Notes: a model not told the origin generated them from the letters alone. Shown: positions 48,872-58,740, numbered from the stretch's first letter. The stretch is DNA of 64,000 nt from Nissolia schottii (GCA_003254905.1 QANU01021398.1:582847-646846); one strand, 5' to 3'. A program made the numbers and translations.

Positions 48872-51800
48872 TTGCGAGATGAGATGGAGAGTAGGTCTAA
48901 GAGAAAGGGTCTTGAGAGAAAGAGAGAAAGTGAGAGAGTGGGTGGGTTTCTGGGAGTGTGGGAGCGAGTGGGTGAGTAGTGGGTTACTAGGTTAGGGAAA
49001 AATTATTATAATAATAATATTAAAATAGTGTAAGTTGTCGAGTAATCAGTCGAGTCAAATTCAAAAACTTCAAAACCGTTACCCACCAGTGAAATGCTTC
49101 TTTTGTTGGGTTACCTGACTCAATTACACTCGACCCGACTTGAAATCAACTCATTTAACTTGAATCAATCGATTTTGGCAATTTTGGCAGATCGATCAAA
49201 ACCGTGACCTATGGGGTGCAAGTAGGTCTGAAGTAGGTTCATGTTGCACCCAAACCCACCCCTAACCCACACAAGTAATTTACCCACATTATAACCCACA
49301 ACGGGGAGGGTTTTTACCCTACCTAAGCAAGTTGGATTGGGACAGGTACCCGCGAGTAAGGTATCAATTGCATCCCTATGTGGAAATCCCTATGTGGAGG
49401 GAGAGTAAAAGTACGAAAAAATTTAAACGAGGTATTTGTTTGATAAAAAGTTAAAAATAGTGAAGGTCCATGTAATATTCAAAACATGAGGGGGAGGAAG
49501 TGTAGGTTACTAAGAAGTACAGACACTTGGTGAGATTGTCATGTCTGTGTGTGTGACACACCGCAAACACCAACATATGATCACACTTGTTTGACACGTC
49601 ACGCGTATCCAAATGTGTCCACAAAAAAAATTTATGATTGGTCATATCCATGCATATCTGGGCTATATTTAGAAGTTTTTCAAGCCGTGTCTGAGCCGTG
49701 TCCCAACAAAAAATATTTTAAAGCTAAAGAATTTTTAATAATATGGACCCTTATGAAATTAGTAAGTCTTAATACAAAAAAATCTATCTAGAATACTCTA
49801 TATATTTTGAAAGGGATTTAAAAAGCATTGAAAATTGATAGTTGGCATTAATGAAAATATCAGGATATTATTATAAATCTTGAATTTTATACATATATAT
49901 GTTGTGTCCATGTCCCATCAATTTTTGAAATAAGTGTGTCCTTGTGTTGTGTCGTGTCCTGTGTCCGTGCTTCTTAGATAGTTTATGAAAACCGCTAGGG
50001 AGGTCAGTGAAGCTGCCACATTGTCTTTATATTACTTTCCTGCTATATGACAAAAGTGAAGCCGCCTAGCTGATATTACCATATTCATTAATTATGTGCG
50101 AACTACTATGCATAAACAACAAACACAAGGAGCAAATCTTGAGGTAATGAGTATGAGGTTTCATCATTTAAATCAACAAATACCTGAACTTTCGGAAGCA
50201 AGTTCCTTCAGAGAAAACAGTGGGAAATCTGCATCTCTCTTCTCAGTATTGCTTCCCCTAAGCGAGTTTGTAGAAAATTTGGCAGATTCCAGAGGAACAA
50301 CAACTGCTGCCACATTGTCCATACTGCCCCTTTTGAAGGCAGTGTTAACAATAAAATCTGCCAATGAATTGGAAGGTGAAGGGGTGCACTCTGATCCCAT
50401 TTTAGAGAAATGGTGTACTTCCCATAACAAATCACAGACATCCTGCTCGCTCATCTTCTCAAAAACACCATCAGATGCAGCCACTAAATAGCTATCATTA
50501 GCAGTCAGAGGCTGCCAATCAGTCACTTCTGGTGTGGATATAACACCGTATCTGTTGACATTTGACAATTTCATTAAGAAATGAATTCGAATTCCAAAAT
50601 AAATATTTTTCTTAAAGATATCACTCATCCTAAAATCTCAACTTGCTAAAAAAGATGAGCCATGTATGGTTTTAGTTTATACTTTATATCTGCTGCGAAT
50701 CTTCAAAGTTCAAACATAAACACTTTGGCCATAGTATGGATAAAACGCAAGCCTACACCTACTTTTTTGCCAAAAAAAAATTAATTTTAATACGAGTGGG
50801 AGTTGTTTAAATTAACATCTCAATTTTGTTTGGATAGAAAAACTAACACCTTGAATATGAACCACCTACCTAAAATTGTTCCCAGCTAGTATGAAGTTGG
50901 TGCTTGAAAAATTCACATTCTTTAGCTACAATGTTGGGGTTCATGAAAAGGATTTCCACTGAACCTACCTTTTAAAGAACACATCACCAATGGCCCGTGT
51001 AATGGCCAGCTGACCATTAATGCGAGGCACCCCACCCCAATTTAGAACTTGACCACCAGCTGTTTCCACCCGAATTTTTTCATCATCTCTGTCTGGGTGA
51101 TGATCACTGGTCAATTCTTTAACTGCAAAATGAGCAAGTCCTTGGGCGGAAGCCAATCTATACTTTTCACGATCCCAAACAGAAACAGAACTGTCAAGCT
51201 CTTTCTCCCTATGTCGCTTTAGTAATAAGGCTAGAAATCACAAGGAACCAAAATTAACAATGTTATAGCCATGCTTCCTTAAAAATGAAAAGGTTAAGCT
51301 TGTTGCCTAGTCACAACCAGTCCACACACCACATGTAAACAAAAGAAAATAACAACAGGATCACAAACAATATTCTATTTATGTCATGATAAACTTGCAT
51401 TTCATATATGGTTCTCACCTTTGGCCTCTCTAGGAGACTGAAAATTTTCAGAGCACAAGAAGGCCTTAGAGTCTCCAATATTGGCAACCAAAATTTTATC
51501 ATCTGCCACCAATGCAATCGTTGCCGTAGATCCTGAATGAAGACTATTTCTAGATGCTTCCTTCATGGTTCAATTGAAACACGTCAATACAGAGAGCACA
51601 TTCCAATAGAGTATCATACAAAGTTCTAAAACTAAACAGAAAGCAAAGTTTACCTCCGAAAATTTGGCATCAATATCATGGATTGCTCTCAACAATGCTT
51701 CCTTCAAAATTTCCAAGTGAAAAGAATCATCAAAATTTGCAGAAAACTTATTCTGAAACCTGGAGAAAACATTTCTAATTGAGATAGACATACGAATGTG

Positions 51801-54553
51801 AGAAACAAAATGCAACAGTTTTAAAGATATCCAGAACATCATTCTATCTGTAAACAAACAAAACAATTCTAATGCCAAACAAACTGTTAGTATCGAGTAA
51901 TGTGAACAGTCAAAAATTTTAACATGAATAATACATGCTCATAATAAGTTGAAGTTCATAAAATGAAGAAGCATCAACATGTCACTTCAACATTCACTGC
52001 ATTGTAGAAAACCAACCAATTTCCAAAAGCATGATGAGCAAAGCTTAACAAACTATACTTTAATCTTAACTCTTAAATCAAACTCCTTTTGAGAAAATTT
52101 GGATTAGCATATTTCACATTCTAAATAACTTAAAATCAAAGTCCTTTTGGAAAAACGGGTGTATTTATTTCAGCTTTTGAACAAGTGATTAAAGAAATAA
52201 ATTTTTATAGTGAACTACAAAAAGTTGAAAACAGAATTTTATATGGTTGATTTTGATTTTAATAAACTGCAGAGTTATCACTCTATCTCATGTCTCAACA
52301 TAGGTCAAATTGCTGACATCTTCACCAAATCCTTCACACGCCAGGCCATAATTTCCTACTTAGCAAATTGATGCTTACAGATTTAACTGGGGGAGAAGGG
52401 GGGGGGGTGATGTTAGTATTGATTGGCAGAATCATTTTGGCCATTTAAACTAGCTAAGTCTGTGATTGTAATTTTGTAATATTATTTTCTCATTAATTAA
52501 TAAGCAAGTTGTACCATAGACATATATGCCAGTTTAGCTAATTTATATGGCTGAAATTCAGCTTGTATTAAACAGTGTCTGCATCAGAATTGTCCAGCAG
52601 GAGAACACAGTTTAACCTGCATTTTTTGAGTTTAACATAAAGTGATATTTGAACCTTCAAAAGATTACGATGACAATGATCCTTGAAGAATTAATATGGT
52701 AATGTCTACACTATATCTTTTGAGAGGTAAAATAGGATTTTACTCAACAATTATTGATGTTAACAAATAGAAGAAAAAAATAGCGATAGAATAAGCACCT
52801 TTCAAAATGCAGCTCATGCCAACCTAGAATCTCCCTCCATCTACGAATCAGGTCCATACGATAGCGTTCTCTCTGATGATGCAACGTTCCCGTCATTGCT
52901 GTTGTCTTTGATAAAGCAGAATAGGCGGCATCAAGTAGAAAATATGTATGCAATACAAAATACTCCACTAGAAGCTTCGACGCCGTCTTACTAGCTTCCG
53001 CTCCATTGTGCCCGTCGAAAACTGCCACAATCCCGACGGCAATCTCCTTGATCCCAGTCGCACCTGCTCCACCACCACCAAAAAGCAGAAAGTAAATATC
53101 ACAATAAACTCTTCCAAACAAATCTTCTAGAAACGCAAAAAAAGAACAAAAATAACATTTTAAAAAAGAGCTAGTAAACCTCAAATTTGACCTGAATAAG
53201 ACATCATCACACACATTGGTTCCTGAAAAGACTAATATGACATAAATTTTTAACTCTTAAGAGACTATGCTGAGTTTTCATTCACTGACGCGTCACAAAC
53301 AAACTTTCAAGTATTACTCTAAACATCATTTTAAATTAGGTGGTTTCTCAAATTCAGTAAATACTACATGCTACTTAATTTATCCACTTTTGATCATTTT
53401 TATAATTAAATTCATCAAATTTTGTTATCATGTTCTATACGATCGTAATAAACTTTTCATTAGTCAAATTATTGAAAGAGCTAATTGATAAGAAGTTTAA
53501 AGATTTGCAGACCATTTGAGATTACGATGCACTTCTCTACAAATATTGTATTGAAAAGTATTAATTTATCACATTACATCATATAATCCATCAATATATC
53601 ATATTAGATCATGAAATGATAACAAAATTGGATGAATTTAATTATAAAAACTATTAAAAATGGATAAATTAAGTAGCATGAGGTATTTACCTATGGGGTA
53701 TTCAAGAAACCAACTTTAAATTACTACAGTGGAAATATTCGAAAATGATATTCAGTTCGACAATCACTACTCGACTCTGTGCAAGTGCGACAAGTTTAAA
53801 CCGTTAATTCAAATTTCTTTTTTGCATTCATTTTTCTATTTATTTTAACTTAAAAAGACCACCGTTTGATCTCTTTTTTGCACACAGTAAAATTTAGTCG
53901 AGCTGTTTAGCATAGCTCAGCAATATTACTGTTATGGTGGTCCGGGCATTCGCATAGAAGTAGCAGTTGCCACCGCGTCAGCAGCATTTTACTGCAATTT
54001 TCACTAACCTTAGACACTCCATTTCTAATTTTCTATATGCTAGAAACTAGAAAGTAAAGAAAAATTGCGGATGTAAGGATCCACAGACGAAATTTTACCG
54101 TAACAATAGTTTGGATTGGTATGCAATTGATTCAATTATGAAATCGTGAGTAGTAAATGATTCAATCGATACATTATAGGTATTCATTTTTCATTTTCGC
54201 AATTTATAACCATCACTGTAAAGAATTTGGTTATCGTTACCCGGGAAGGGAATGCGGAGATCGAGGACGCAGAGGGTGCGGTCCTCCTGGGAGGATCGGC
54301 GGCCCTGGAGCATGGCGGACTGGCAACGCGCGGTCCTCATGTGCGGCGGAGAGCGGTAGTGATCAGATTCGTCGTCGCCGGAGGAGGCGTGGAGCTTCCA
54401 GAGGGGGCATTTTGGGGATTTGAACACGGCGGGTGCACCGCCGTTCTTGTAGACCGTCAAGCACGTGGAGGATTCGCCGCGAGCGGAGGGGATCGAAAGG
54501 AGGAGAAACCCTAAGAAGAGGAGCGATGGTGGTGGGAGTGGAACGCGAATCAT
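25604..54553 (-). CDS. PP2C phosphatase-protein kinase fusion protein, 20 exons
   Basis: Relative of Arabidopsis At3g63340 (PP2C51) and At3g63330 (kinase), here one continuous frame. Minus-strand exons: 54553-54241, 53063-52799, 51759-51654, 51560-51419, 51230-50969, 50551-50184, 37117-37020, 36023-35870, 35724-35529, 35232-35040, 33569-33141, 32343-32286, 31446-31359, 29734-29660, 29572-29489, 29311-29168, 28237-28156, 27422-27340, 27235-27181 and 25669-25604 (TGA 25604-25606). All borders are GT-AG, phases match and the total is 3261 nt, about 1086 residues. A signal-peptide-like N-terminus (LLFLGFLLLSIPSARG) precedes PP2C (about 75-470) and kinase (about 637-1080) domains, both with complete catalytic motifs. 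No other clear membrane segment was seen. Upstream in-frame ATGs exist up to 54745, but the signal sequence favours 54553. Introns carry several transposons. Two separate genes remain possible, but exon 6 has no stop before its donor and phases agree across the 13-kb intron. Confidence 0.9.
25930..25985 (+). repeat. SINE 3'-end fragment in intron 19
   Basis: The sequence ccctagacctcactaggtg, gggagcctcctacattgggc and a T-rich tail match the terminal part of plant tRNA-derived SINEs like that at 10254. The pol III head is missing. Confidence 0.5.
26122..26374. mobile_element. MITE in intron 19
   Basis: Perfect 18-bp terminal inverted repeats (agttaatgcccaagttgg and its complement) bound a 253-bp non-coding element that repeats the words cccaacttgg and aaggacta inside. 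It lies in intron 19 (25670-27180) of the phosphatase-kinase gene. Confidence 0.75.
31845..32240 (-). mobile_element. TRIM retrotransposon in intron 12
   Basis: Two direct repeats of 136 and 135 bases (31845-31980 and 32106-32240) differ at about three positions and flank a 125-base interior. On the minus strand the interior begins tggtattagagcc, a primer-binding site one base off the tRNA-Met type tggtatcagagcc. It ends with a purine tract (ggggaggg). A 5-bp target duplication, tatat, is present at 31840-31844 and 32241-32245. There is no coding capacity. Size, termini (tgat...atca) and primer site define a terminal-repeat retrotransposon in miniature. It lies between exons 12 and 13 of the phosphatase-kinase gene, in the same orientation. 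Confidence 0.9.
37312..37401. repeat. Tandem duplication, 45-bp unit
   Basis: Two identical 45-base units start taagctattgcatgcc and end catctgtatac. They lie in intron 6 of the phosphatase-kinase gene, about 200 bases upstream of exon 7 in the direction of transcription. Confidence 0.9.
38445..38910 (+). repeat. Left LTR of the gypsy element
   Basis: Begins near agtcagcctaagagaccc and ends ccaggtcagaaca. Shares long blocks with the right LTR, such as ggagaccctctttccccacg and cttacactataaatg, which holds a TATA box. It does not begin with the usual TG, so its true start is uncertain. Confidence 0.8.
38985..39605 (+). pseudogene. Gag remnant of the gypsy element
   Basis: The frame begins near MAGIKNQSQNNPP and contains the retrotransposon gag core: GRGDPNTHLTMFCSKM, FPTFLSNTALMWFSTI and SLKDYISRYNVLAMQI. 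It stops at 39605. Similar coding sequence continues in other frames to about 40300, showing disruption. Confidence 0.8.
40380..44020 (+). pseudogene. Pol remnant (protease, RT, RNase H, integrase)
   Basis: Domains appear in gypsy order, broken by many stops and frame shifts. Protease, about 40430-40840: the active-site region reads VLMDQGS rather than the usual D-S/T-G-S, so it has lost the motif. Reverse transcriptase, about 41100-41740: KWRMCVDFSDLNKACPKDAY and the catalytic YVDDM near 41530. RNase H region, about 41785-42600. Integrase, about 43080-43810: KLVSDNGTKF and WHPQTNRLVEAANKIL, which hold the second Asp and the Glu of the DDE triad. Frames are too damaged for a working polyprotein. 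Confidence 0.85.
44221..44695. repeat. Tandem repeats, about 86-bp period, in the gypsy 3' region
   Basis: About five imperfect units alternate ctaagtttagt...gtgcaacctta with attaagtttaatctgaggt...gttacctta. Each unit is itself two related halves of about 43 bases. The last units are more divergent. The block sits between integrase and the antisense gene. Confidence 0.75.
45086..46809 (-). pseudogene. Antisense gene of the gypsy element (putative 'gypsy type transposon' domain)
   Basis: On the strand opposite to gag-pol, reading downward from ATG 46807-46809 (MPEEIVPERTNDSFDAEDNE), a protein of the Transposase_28 / 'putative gypsy type transposon' family can be followed. One frame covers 46809-46519. 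A second, overlapping frame, 46546-46220, holds the family core: MYDVFFSDLGILFPFASFEM, QIHPNKSAFIRSFEVL, PFTSSYKFFKEQFFKV. Further pieces at 45907-45379 are low-complexity, and 45376-45086 is a charged, coiled-coil-like tail. The frame changes near 46540 and elsewhere indicate decay, although introns cannot be excluded. Such antisense genes are known in Tat-lineage elements. Their function is unknown. Confidence 0.75.
47553..48019 (+). repeat. Right LTR of the gypsy element
   Basis: Matches the left LTR from ctcagcctaagagaccc to aggtcaaaacac, with the same actataaatg TATA motif. If the left LTR is truncated, the right one could start earlier, up to about 47050. Confidence 0.8.
48489..48920. 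repeat. Tandem duplication, 212-bp unit, GA-rich
   Basis: Two units beginning ggagatctggccgtga and running through ggtgcatgcgac to agtaggtctaagagaaaggg are offset by 212 bases. Unit two contains an expanded (GA)n run at about 48840-48869. The block lies inside a repetitive segment (48060-49215) at the right side of the hAT-like element. Confidence 0.8.
49401..50183. other. Intron 6 sequence between the hAT-like element and exon 6
   Basis: AT-rich. The words gtgtcc and gtgtctg recur near 49500-49980, and a similar segment, gacacaagtta-like, lies at 24640 in the opposite orientation. No gene was recognised. Confidence 0.35.
50184..54553 (-). other. PP2C half of the fusion gene (exons 1-6)
   Basis: Metal-dependent Ser/Thr phosphatase domain. 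The metal-binding and signature residues are present in order: RRSSQEDR (Asp91), VFDGHNG (Asp121), GSTATIAL, NIGDSKAF (Asp258), LTSDHHPDRDDEKIRVETAG, INGQLAITRAIGD, AASDGVFEKMSEQDVCDLL (Asp390) and GSMDNVAAVVVPL (Asp441). DGHNG replaces the usual DGHGG, a mild change. Catalytic activity is therefore plausible. Reading past the exon 6 donor adds Gly-Ile-Cys and a TGA at once, so a transcript ending in intron 6 would encode a stand-alone phosphatase of about 488 residues, near the 528 recalled for PP2C51. Confidence 0.88.
52310..52611 (+). mobile_element. Copia retrotransposon tail in intron 2
   Basis: The end of a copia polyprotein is visible on the plus strand (QIADIFTKSFTRQAIISYLA). It is followed by a purine tract (gggggagaaggggggggggt) and then tgttagtattgattgg, the expected start of a 3' LTR at 52411. 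The end of the LTR was not determined. It lies antisense in intron 2 of the phosphatase-kinase gene. Confidence 0.65.
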
Positions 54554-54766
54554 GATTGGTAGGTGATGAGGTGAGAAATTGAAAGGTGGTGGCAGTGGTG
54601 GCGGTTGATGTCCATTGCAGTAATGGGGGACAAGCGGGGTTACGTTAGCGACGACTGCAGTTTGTTGCTGCTTTCCCGTTGGAATCAAGAACCCTTTTTC
54701 CGAGAGAGGAATGTGAGCCCATCTATGGAAATTATTCACAACCAAAACGGGTAATAAAAAATAAAA

Positions 54767-56037
54767 GGATTAATTAAATTTTTAACCACGGTAAAATTAG
54801 AAAGTTTGGTTTTAGTCATTCAGTAAAATTTTTAGCAACTGTAAAATTTGTAAATTTGATTTTAGTCCTTATGGATGTTTGAGATTGACAGTTATGACGT
54901 GGCAGTTAATGCCACTGACGTGGCGTGCCAGGTGGACTCGTCACATGGCATAACCCGAATTTTATTTTGTTTGACTCATGACTCGGTTTGAAGATGGATC
55001 TGATTCGACCCGACTTGGTTTTAAAAATTAAAAAAAAAATCCGATTACCTAAAACCTAAATCTATTCACCCCAAAATCTGAAATCCCCAAACCTAAATTC
55101 TTTCCCCTGCCTCTCTGCCCCTCTCCGTTTCCCCCATCTCTCTCATCTATCTCTCGTTTGTATCTCTTTTGTCTTTTCTCCAGCGTCCTTCTCTCTCGTA
55201 CCGACAGCTAAAGCCGCCACCTGCTGTCGCGTCACCCTCTGTCCACCGTGACCCTATAAAGGGCTGACCTAAATCTACCTACCTCCAATTCTGCCCACCC
55301 CCAAATCCTATACGTTTCCCCCACCCATGCTCACCCTCCTCTCCGTCGTCATCTCCTAGATATGCAATTGATAGATGGTCAGCAACATCAATCGTGGACT
55401 TGGCGGCAGCGGTGCCCAAATCTTCCCTTGCAAAGCAGTAGCGGAAGAGGTGGTCATTCATGCCCCTCGTGGTCATCTATTGTGTCTTGTTCAAATTGTT
55501 CTCAGATTTGTTAATCGAGGGGTATTACGCAGTGGTTGGGAGAACCGTAGGTGGTGTACGTGGGGGTGGCTACTGTGATGCAAGGGAATCGGTGGCGGTG
55601 GCCACCATGATGCAAGGGCGTCGGTAGCGGTAGCAGTAGCAGTGGTGCCAAGGTCGTGGGTGGATGGTGGTGGGGCTTAGAAGGAGACGATGAGACGATA
55701 GAAGGTCAAATCTGGTGGGGATTTAGCCGCCCTTCAAATTCACACTTTTGTTGTTGATGTGATTTCTGGGTTGTTGATGATAAAGATTGATATATTTTTA
55801 GGTTGATGTTGTTGGATGATTTTTGGGTATGGTGGAGGATGATGGCGGTGGGTGGCTGTGCGTTGCCATGACTGTGCGCGGACATGAAGGAGGTGGTGAA
55901 GCAGGAAGAGGAAGAGGGTAAAGCTGATATGGGTGGGCAGAATTGACGGTGGGTAGATTTAGGTCAGCCCTTTTTTTTTATTTTAAAATTAATCGGGTCA
56001 GATCCAATTTTATAGGAGTTAAAAACTTAATTAACCC
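54767..56037. mobile_element. Mutator-like element, non-autonomous, 5' of the fusion gene
   Basis: The left end ggattaattaaattttt and right end aaaaacttaattaaccc are inverted copies. Perfect 9-bp direct repeats aaaataaaa flank it (54758-54766 and 56038-56046). The interior is GC-rich and contains a second inverted pair (gggctgacctaaatctac at 55261 and its complement ending near 55968). No transposase was seen. The left end lies 214 bases upstream of the phosphatase-kinase ATG. Confidence 0.75.
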
Positions 56038-56233
56038 AAAATAAAATTTCTCACATTTTCTTTCTTTTAACTCTCACTCTTCTTTTAGAGCGCAGATAAA
56101 TCATCCACATTATTATTCTACATTAAAATACAAAGAAATCAGTAAAATAATAAACAATCTAAACCTGCAAATTAAAAATCAACAACTTAACGCATAAAAA
56201 TTAACACACTAAAACTATAACAAATAATTAAAA

Positions 56234-57188
56234 GGGTTAATTAAGTTTTTCATCCCTGTAATTTGGGAAAGTTTGGTTTTGCTCCCTCTGTGTAAATTTT
56301 AGTCCCTGTAAAATTTGAAAATTTGGTTTTAGTCCCTGGAGTGGGGTGAGGGTTGACTGGGCTAACGTGACGCTGACGCGGCGCGCCACGTGGGATGCCA
56401 CGTGGCATAACCCAAAACCCAACCCAAACCTGACCCGACCCGANNNNNNNNNNNNNNNNNNNNNNNNNNNNNNNNNNNNNNNNNNNNNNNNNNNNNNNNN
56501 NNNNNNNNNNNNNNNNNNNNNNNNNNNNNNNNNNNNNNNNNNNNNNNNNNNNNNNNNNNNNNNNNNNNNNNNNNNNNNNNNNNNNNNNNNNNNNNNNNNN
56601 NNNNNNNNNNNNNNNNNNNNNNNNNNNNNNNNNNNNNNNNNNNNNNNNNNNNNNNNNNNNNNNNNNNNNNNNNNNNNNNNNNNNNNNNNNNNNNNNNNNN
56701 NNNNNNNNNNNNNNNNNNNNNNNNNNNNNNNNNNNNNNNNNNNNNNNNNNNNNNNNNNNNNNNNNNNNNNNNNNNNNNNNNNNNNNNNNNNNNNNNNNNN
56801 NNNNNNNNNNNNNNNNNNNNNNNNNNNNNNNNNNNNNNNNNNNNNNNNNNNNNNNNNNNNNNNNNNNNNNNNNNNNNNNNNNNNNNNNNNNNNNNNNNNN
56901 NNNNNNNNNNNNNNNNNNNNNNNNNNNNNNNNNNNNNNNNNNNNNNNNNNNNNNNNNNNNNNNNNNNNNNNNNNNNNNNNNNNNNNNNNNNNNNNNNNNN
57001 NNNNNNNNNNNNNNNNNNNNNNNNNNNNNNNNNNNNNNNNNNNNNNNNAGCGCCACGTCAGCCCAGTCAACCCTCACCCCACCCCAGGGACTAAAACCAA
57101 ATTTTCAAATTTTACAGGGACTAAAATTTACACAGAAGGACCAAAACCAAATTTTCCCAAATTACAGGGATGAAAAACTTAATTAACC
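56234..57188. mobile_element. Mutator-like element with long TIRs, interior unsequenced
   Basis: Terminal inverted repeats of at least 140 bases are highly alike; the left starts gggttaattaagtttttcat and the right ends with its complement. Perfect 10-bp direct repeats ataattaaaa flank it (56224-56233 and 57189-57198). Both arms contain cacgtc/gacgtgg-type GC-rich blocks. The interior is the 605-N gap, so coding capacity is unknown. Confidence 0.85.
56444..57048. other. Assembly gap (605 N)
   Basis: A run of N inside the Mutator-like element. The long inverted repeats on both sides are the probable cause. Frames crossing it are artefacts. Confidence 0.99.
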
Positions 57189-57198
57189 ATAATTAAAA

Positions 57199-58240
57199 TA
57201 AATCAATATCAGTTATATTAATTTCTTTTATCAGACATATTAATTTTTATTACAAGTATTGTGTATATTTTATATTACTACTACATAACTTTTATAAATA
57301 AAACACTAAAGAAAAATTAACACTCTAAAACAGTTAAGTCTAAAAAAAAAAACAAAAAACAAAAAGAGAGGCCATCTATAGGGAAATATACTGAATACCT
57401 GTCGCCTCGTAAATAGCAACAACAATAGTTTTGGATGAGTACATTCTCGTGCTATCACCACACCAACAAACCACATGCCTTTCTTTGTTTAGACAAACTG
57501 AATTTAGTCATCGTAGAGTATGAATGAAATTGTAGGTAAAAAAACCTTATTAAATGTAATTTTTAAAATATCAAAACAATATAGATAAATGGTACCATGC
57601 CTTCCAAAATATAAAGTATGGTATATCTTTTTTTTAACCAATTAAAATCAGTTCTTTTCACCTGAGCATTATATTTAAATTTACTTTTTTTTTTAATTTA
57701 ATCCTAAATATCAGGATTCTCAAATATAACCATCTTTCAATCTAAATATAAGTATTTGCATATCAAAAATTGTTATTTTTGGAATAATTTTTTTTTCAAT
57801 TTTAAGAATGGAGTTTGAAGTTAAATTAAGATAAATAAAACATAAGAAAATCTAAATATAAAGCTTATAAAAATACTAAGGTCGAAAAATATATGAATTT
57901 GATTTTTTTAGTACTTAATTTATTGATTTATAAAAAGAGGCACCATACATTTGGTTTTTATGAGACATTGTATTATTTGCACTTTCATGTGTTGTATCCA
58001 TTAATCACTGATTTTTCTCACCCACACTCCTATGCTTCATGGTAGTCACCATGAATGAATAAACAAGCTTAATTGTTAAAGAAGACAAGTTGCAAATTGA
58101 CGTTCAAATGTTTGGACCTATATGAATTGACTTAAAAAATAATTTTTCATTTAAACATTTTTATTGTAACATTTTTAAAGAGTTTTATTTTATATTTATA
58201 AAGTAATTTTATTAAATATAATTCTTATTTCAATTTTTTT
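57199..58240. other. Intergenic AT-rich DNA
   Basis: No gene or clear repeat boundary was recognised. Confidence 0.35.
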
Positions 58241-58299
58241 TTTGAAGTGAAGTATTGCAAATATAAAATAAAATATTTTTGATAAAAAAATAAGAAAAG

Positions 58300-58740
58300 T
58301 AATAGAGATAGAAGAGAGAAGAATAAGGAAGGAAGAGAGAGCTTTATTTTATTGATCATCTCAGTGTTGTGTTATACAATAATCACCCAAAAGTGTATTT
58401 ATAATTTAAGGGTAAAAATACATAAGATCACATCAAATCTCTATAATATTAACATATATCCAACTAATCAAATATTAACTGAATAAAGATATGGACATCC
58501 ACATTAATAATATTTTATAACACTCCCCTTGGATTTCCATCTGGAATATGTCTCGTTAAAACTTTACTAAGAAAATCTCATTAGGAAAAAATCTTAGTGA
58601 AGAAAAAAAGAGTACAACATCCTCATAATGCAAGTTGTCTCGTTAAAAATCTTATCATGGAAAAATTCAGTGGGATAAAAAACTTGATAAAGGAAAAAAA
58701 GTGTACAACAATTCTCTCCCTCTTAAGATAATTTTAGACA
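58300..58740 (-). mobile_element. Copia-like LTR and internal-end remnant
   Basis: On the minus strand the purine-rich ccaaggggag at about 58524-58533 is followed by tgttataaaatattatt, the usual junction between a polypurine tract and a 3' LTR. The adjoining internal side (58545-58715) holds two related units of about 80 bases (gtctcgttaaaa...gtacaaca). No pol domain was recognised upstream of it, and ends are uncertain. Confidence 0.45.

Larger units (their letters stand above)
37920..49392. mobile_element. hAT-like element carrying a nested gypsy element
   Basis: The left end tagggatggcaatgggtagg pairs with the right end tatcaattgcatcccta at 49378. The left flank tgcggagg (37912-37919) resembles tgtggagg at 49393-49400, an 8-bp duplication with one mismatch. 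A 14-base local repeat (tccctatgtgga) blurs the right edge between 49378 and 49392. Subterminal sequences are rich in taccc/gggta words, typical of non-autonomous plant hAT elements. Most of the interval is the gypsy element at 38445-48019 and a further repetitive segment at 48060-49215. Confidence 0.55.

Noticed and set aside
48797-48979. Arginine/glutamate-rich frame
   Set aside because: It is the (GA)n-rich tandem repeat translated; no domain.
54554-54745. N-terminal extension of the phosphatase-kinase protein from an ATG at 54745
   Set aside because: The signal-peptide-like sequence begins at the ATG at 54553; the extension has no family resemblance.
56237-57173. Three long frames across 56237-57173
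   Set aside because: Gap artefacts within the Mutator-like element; the sequenced parts are terminal inverted repeat.
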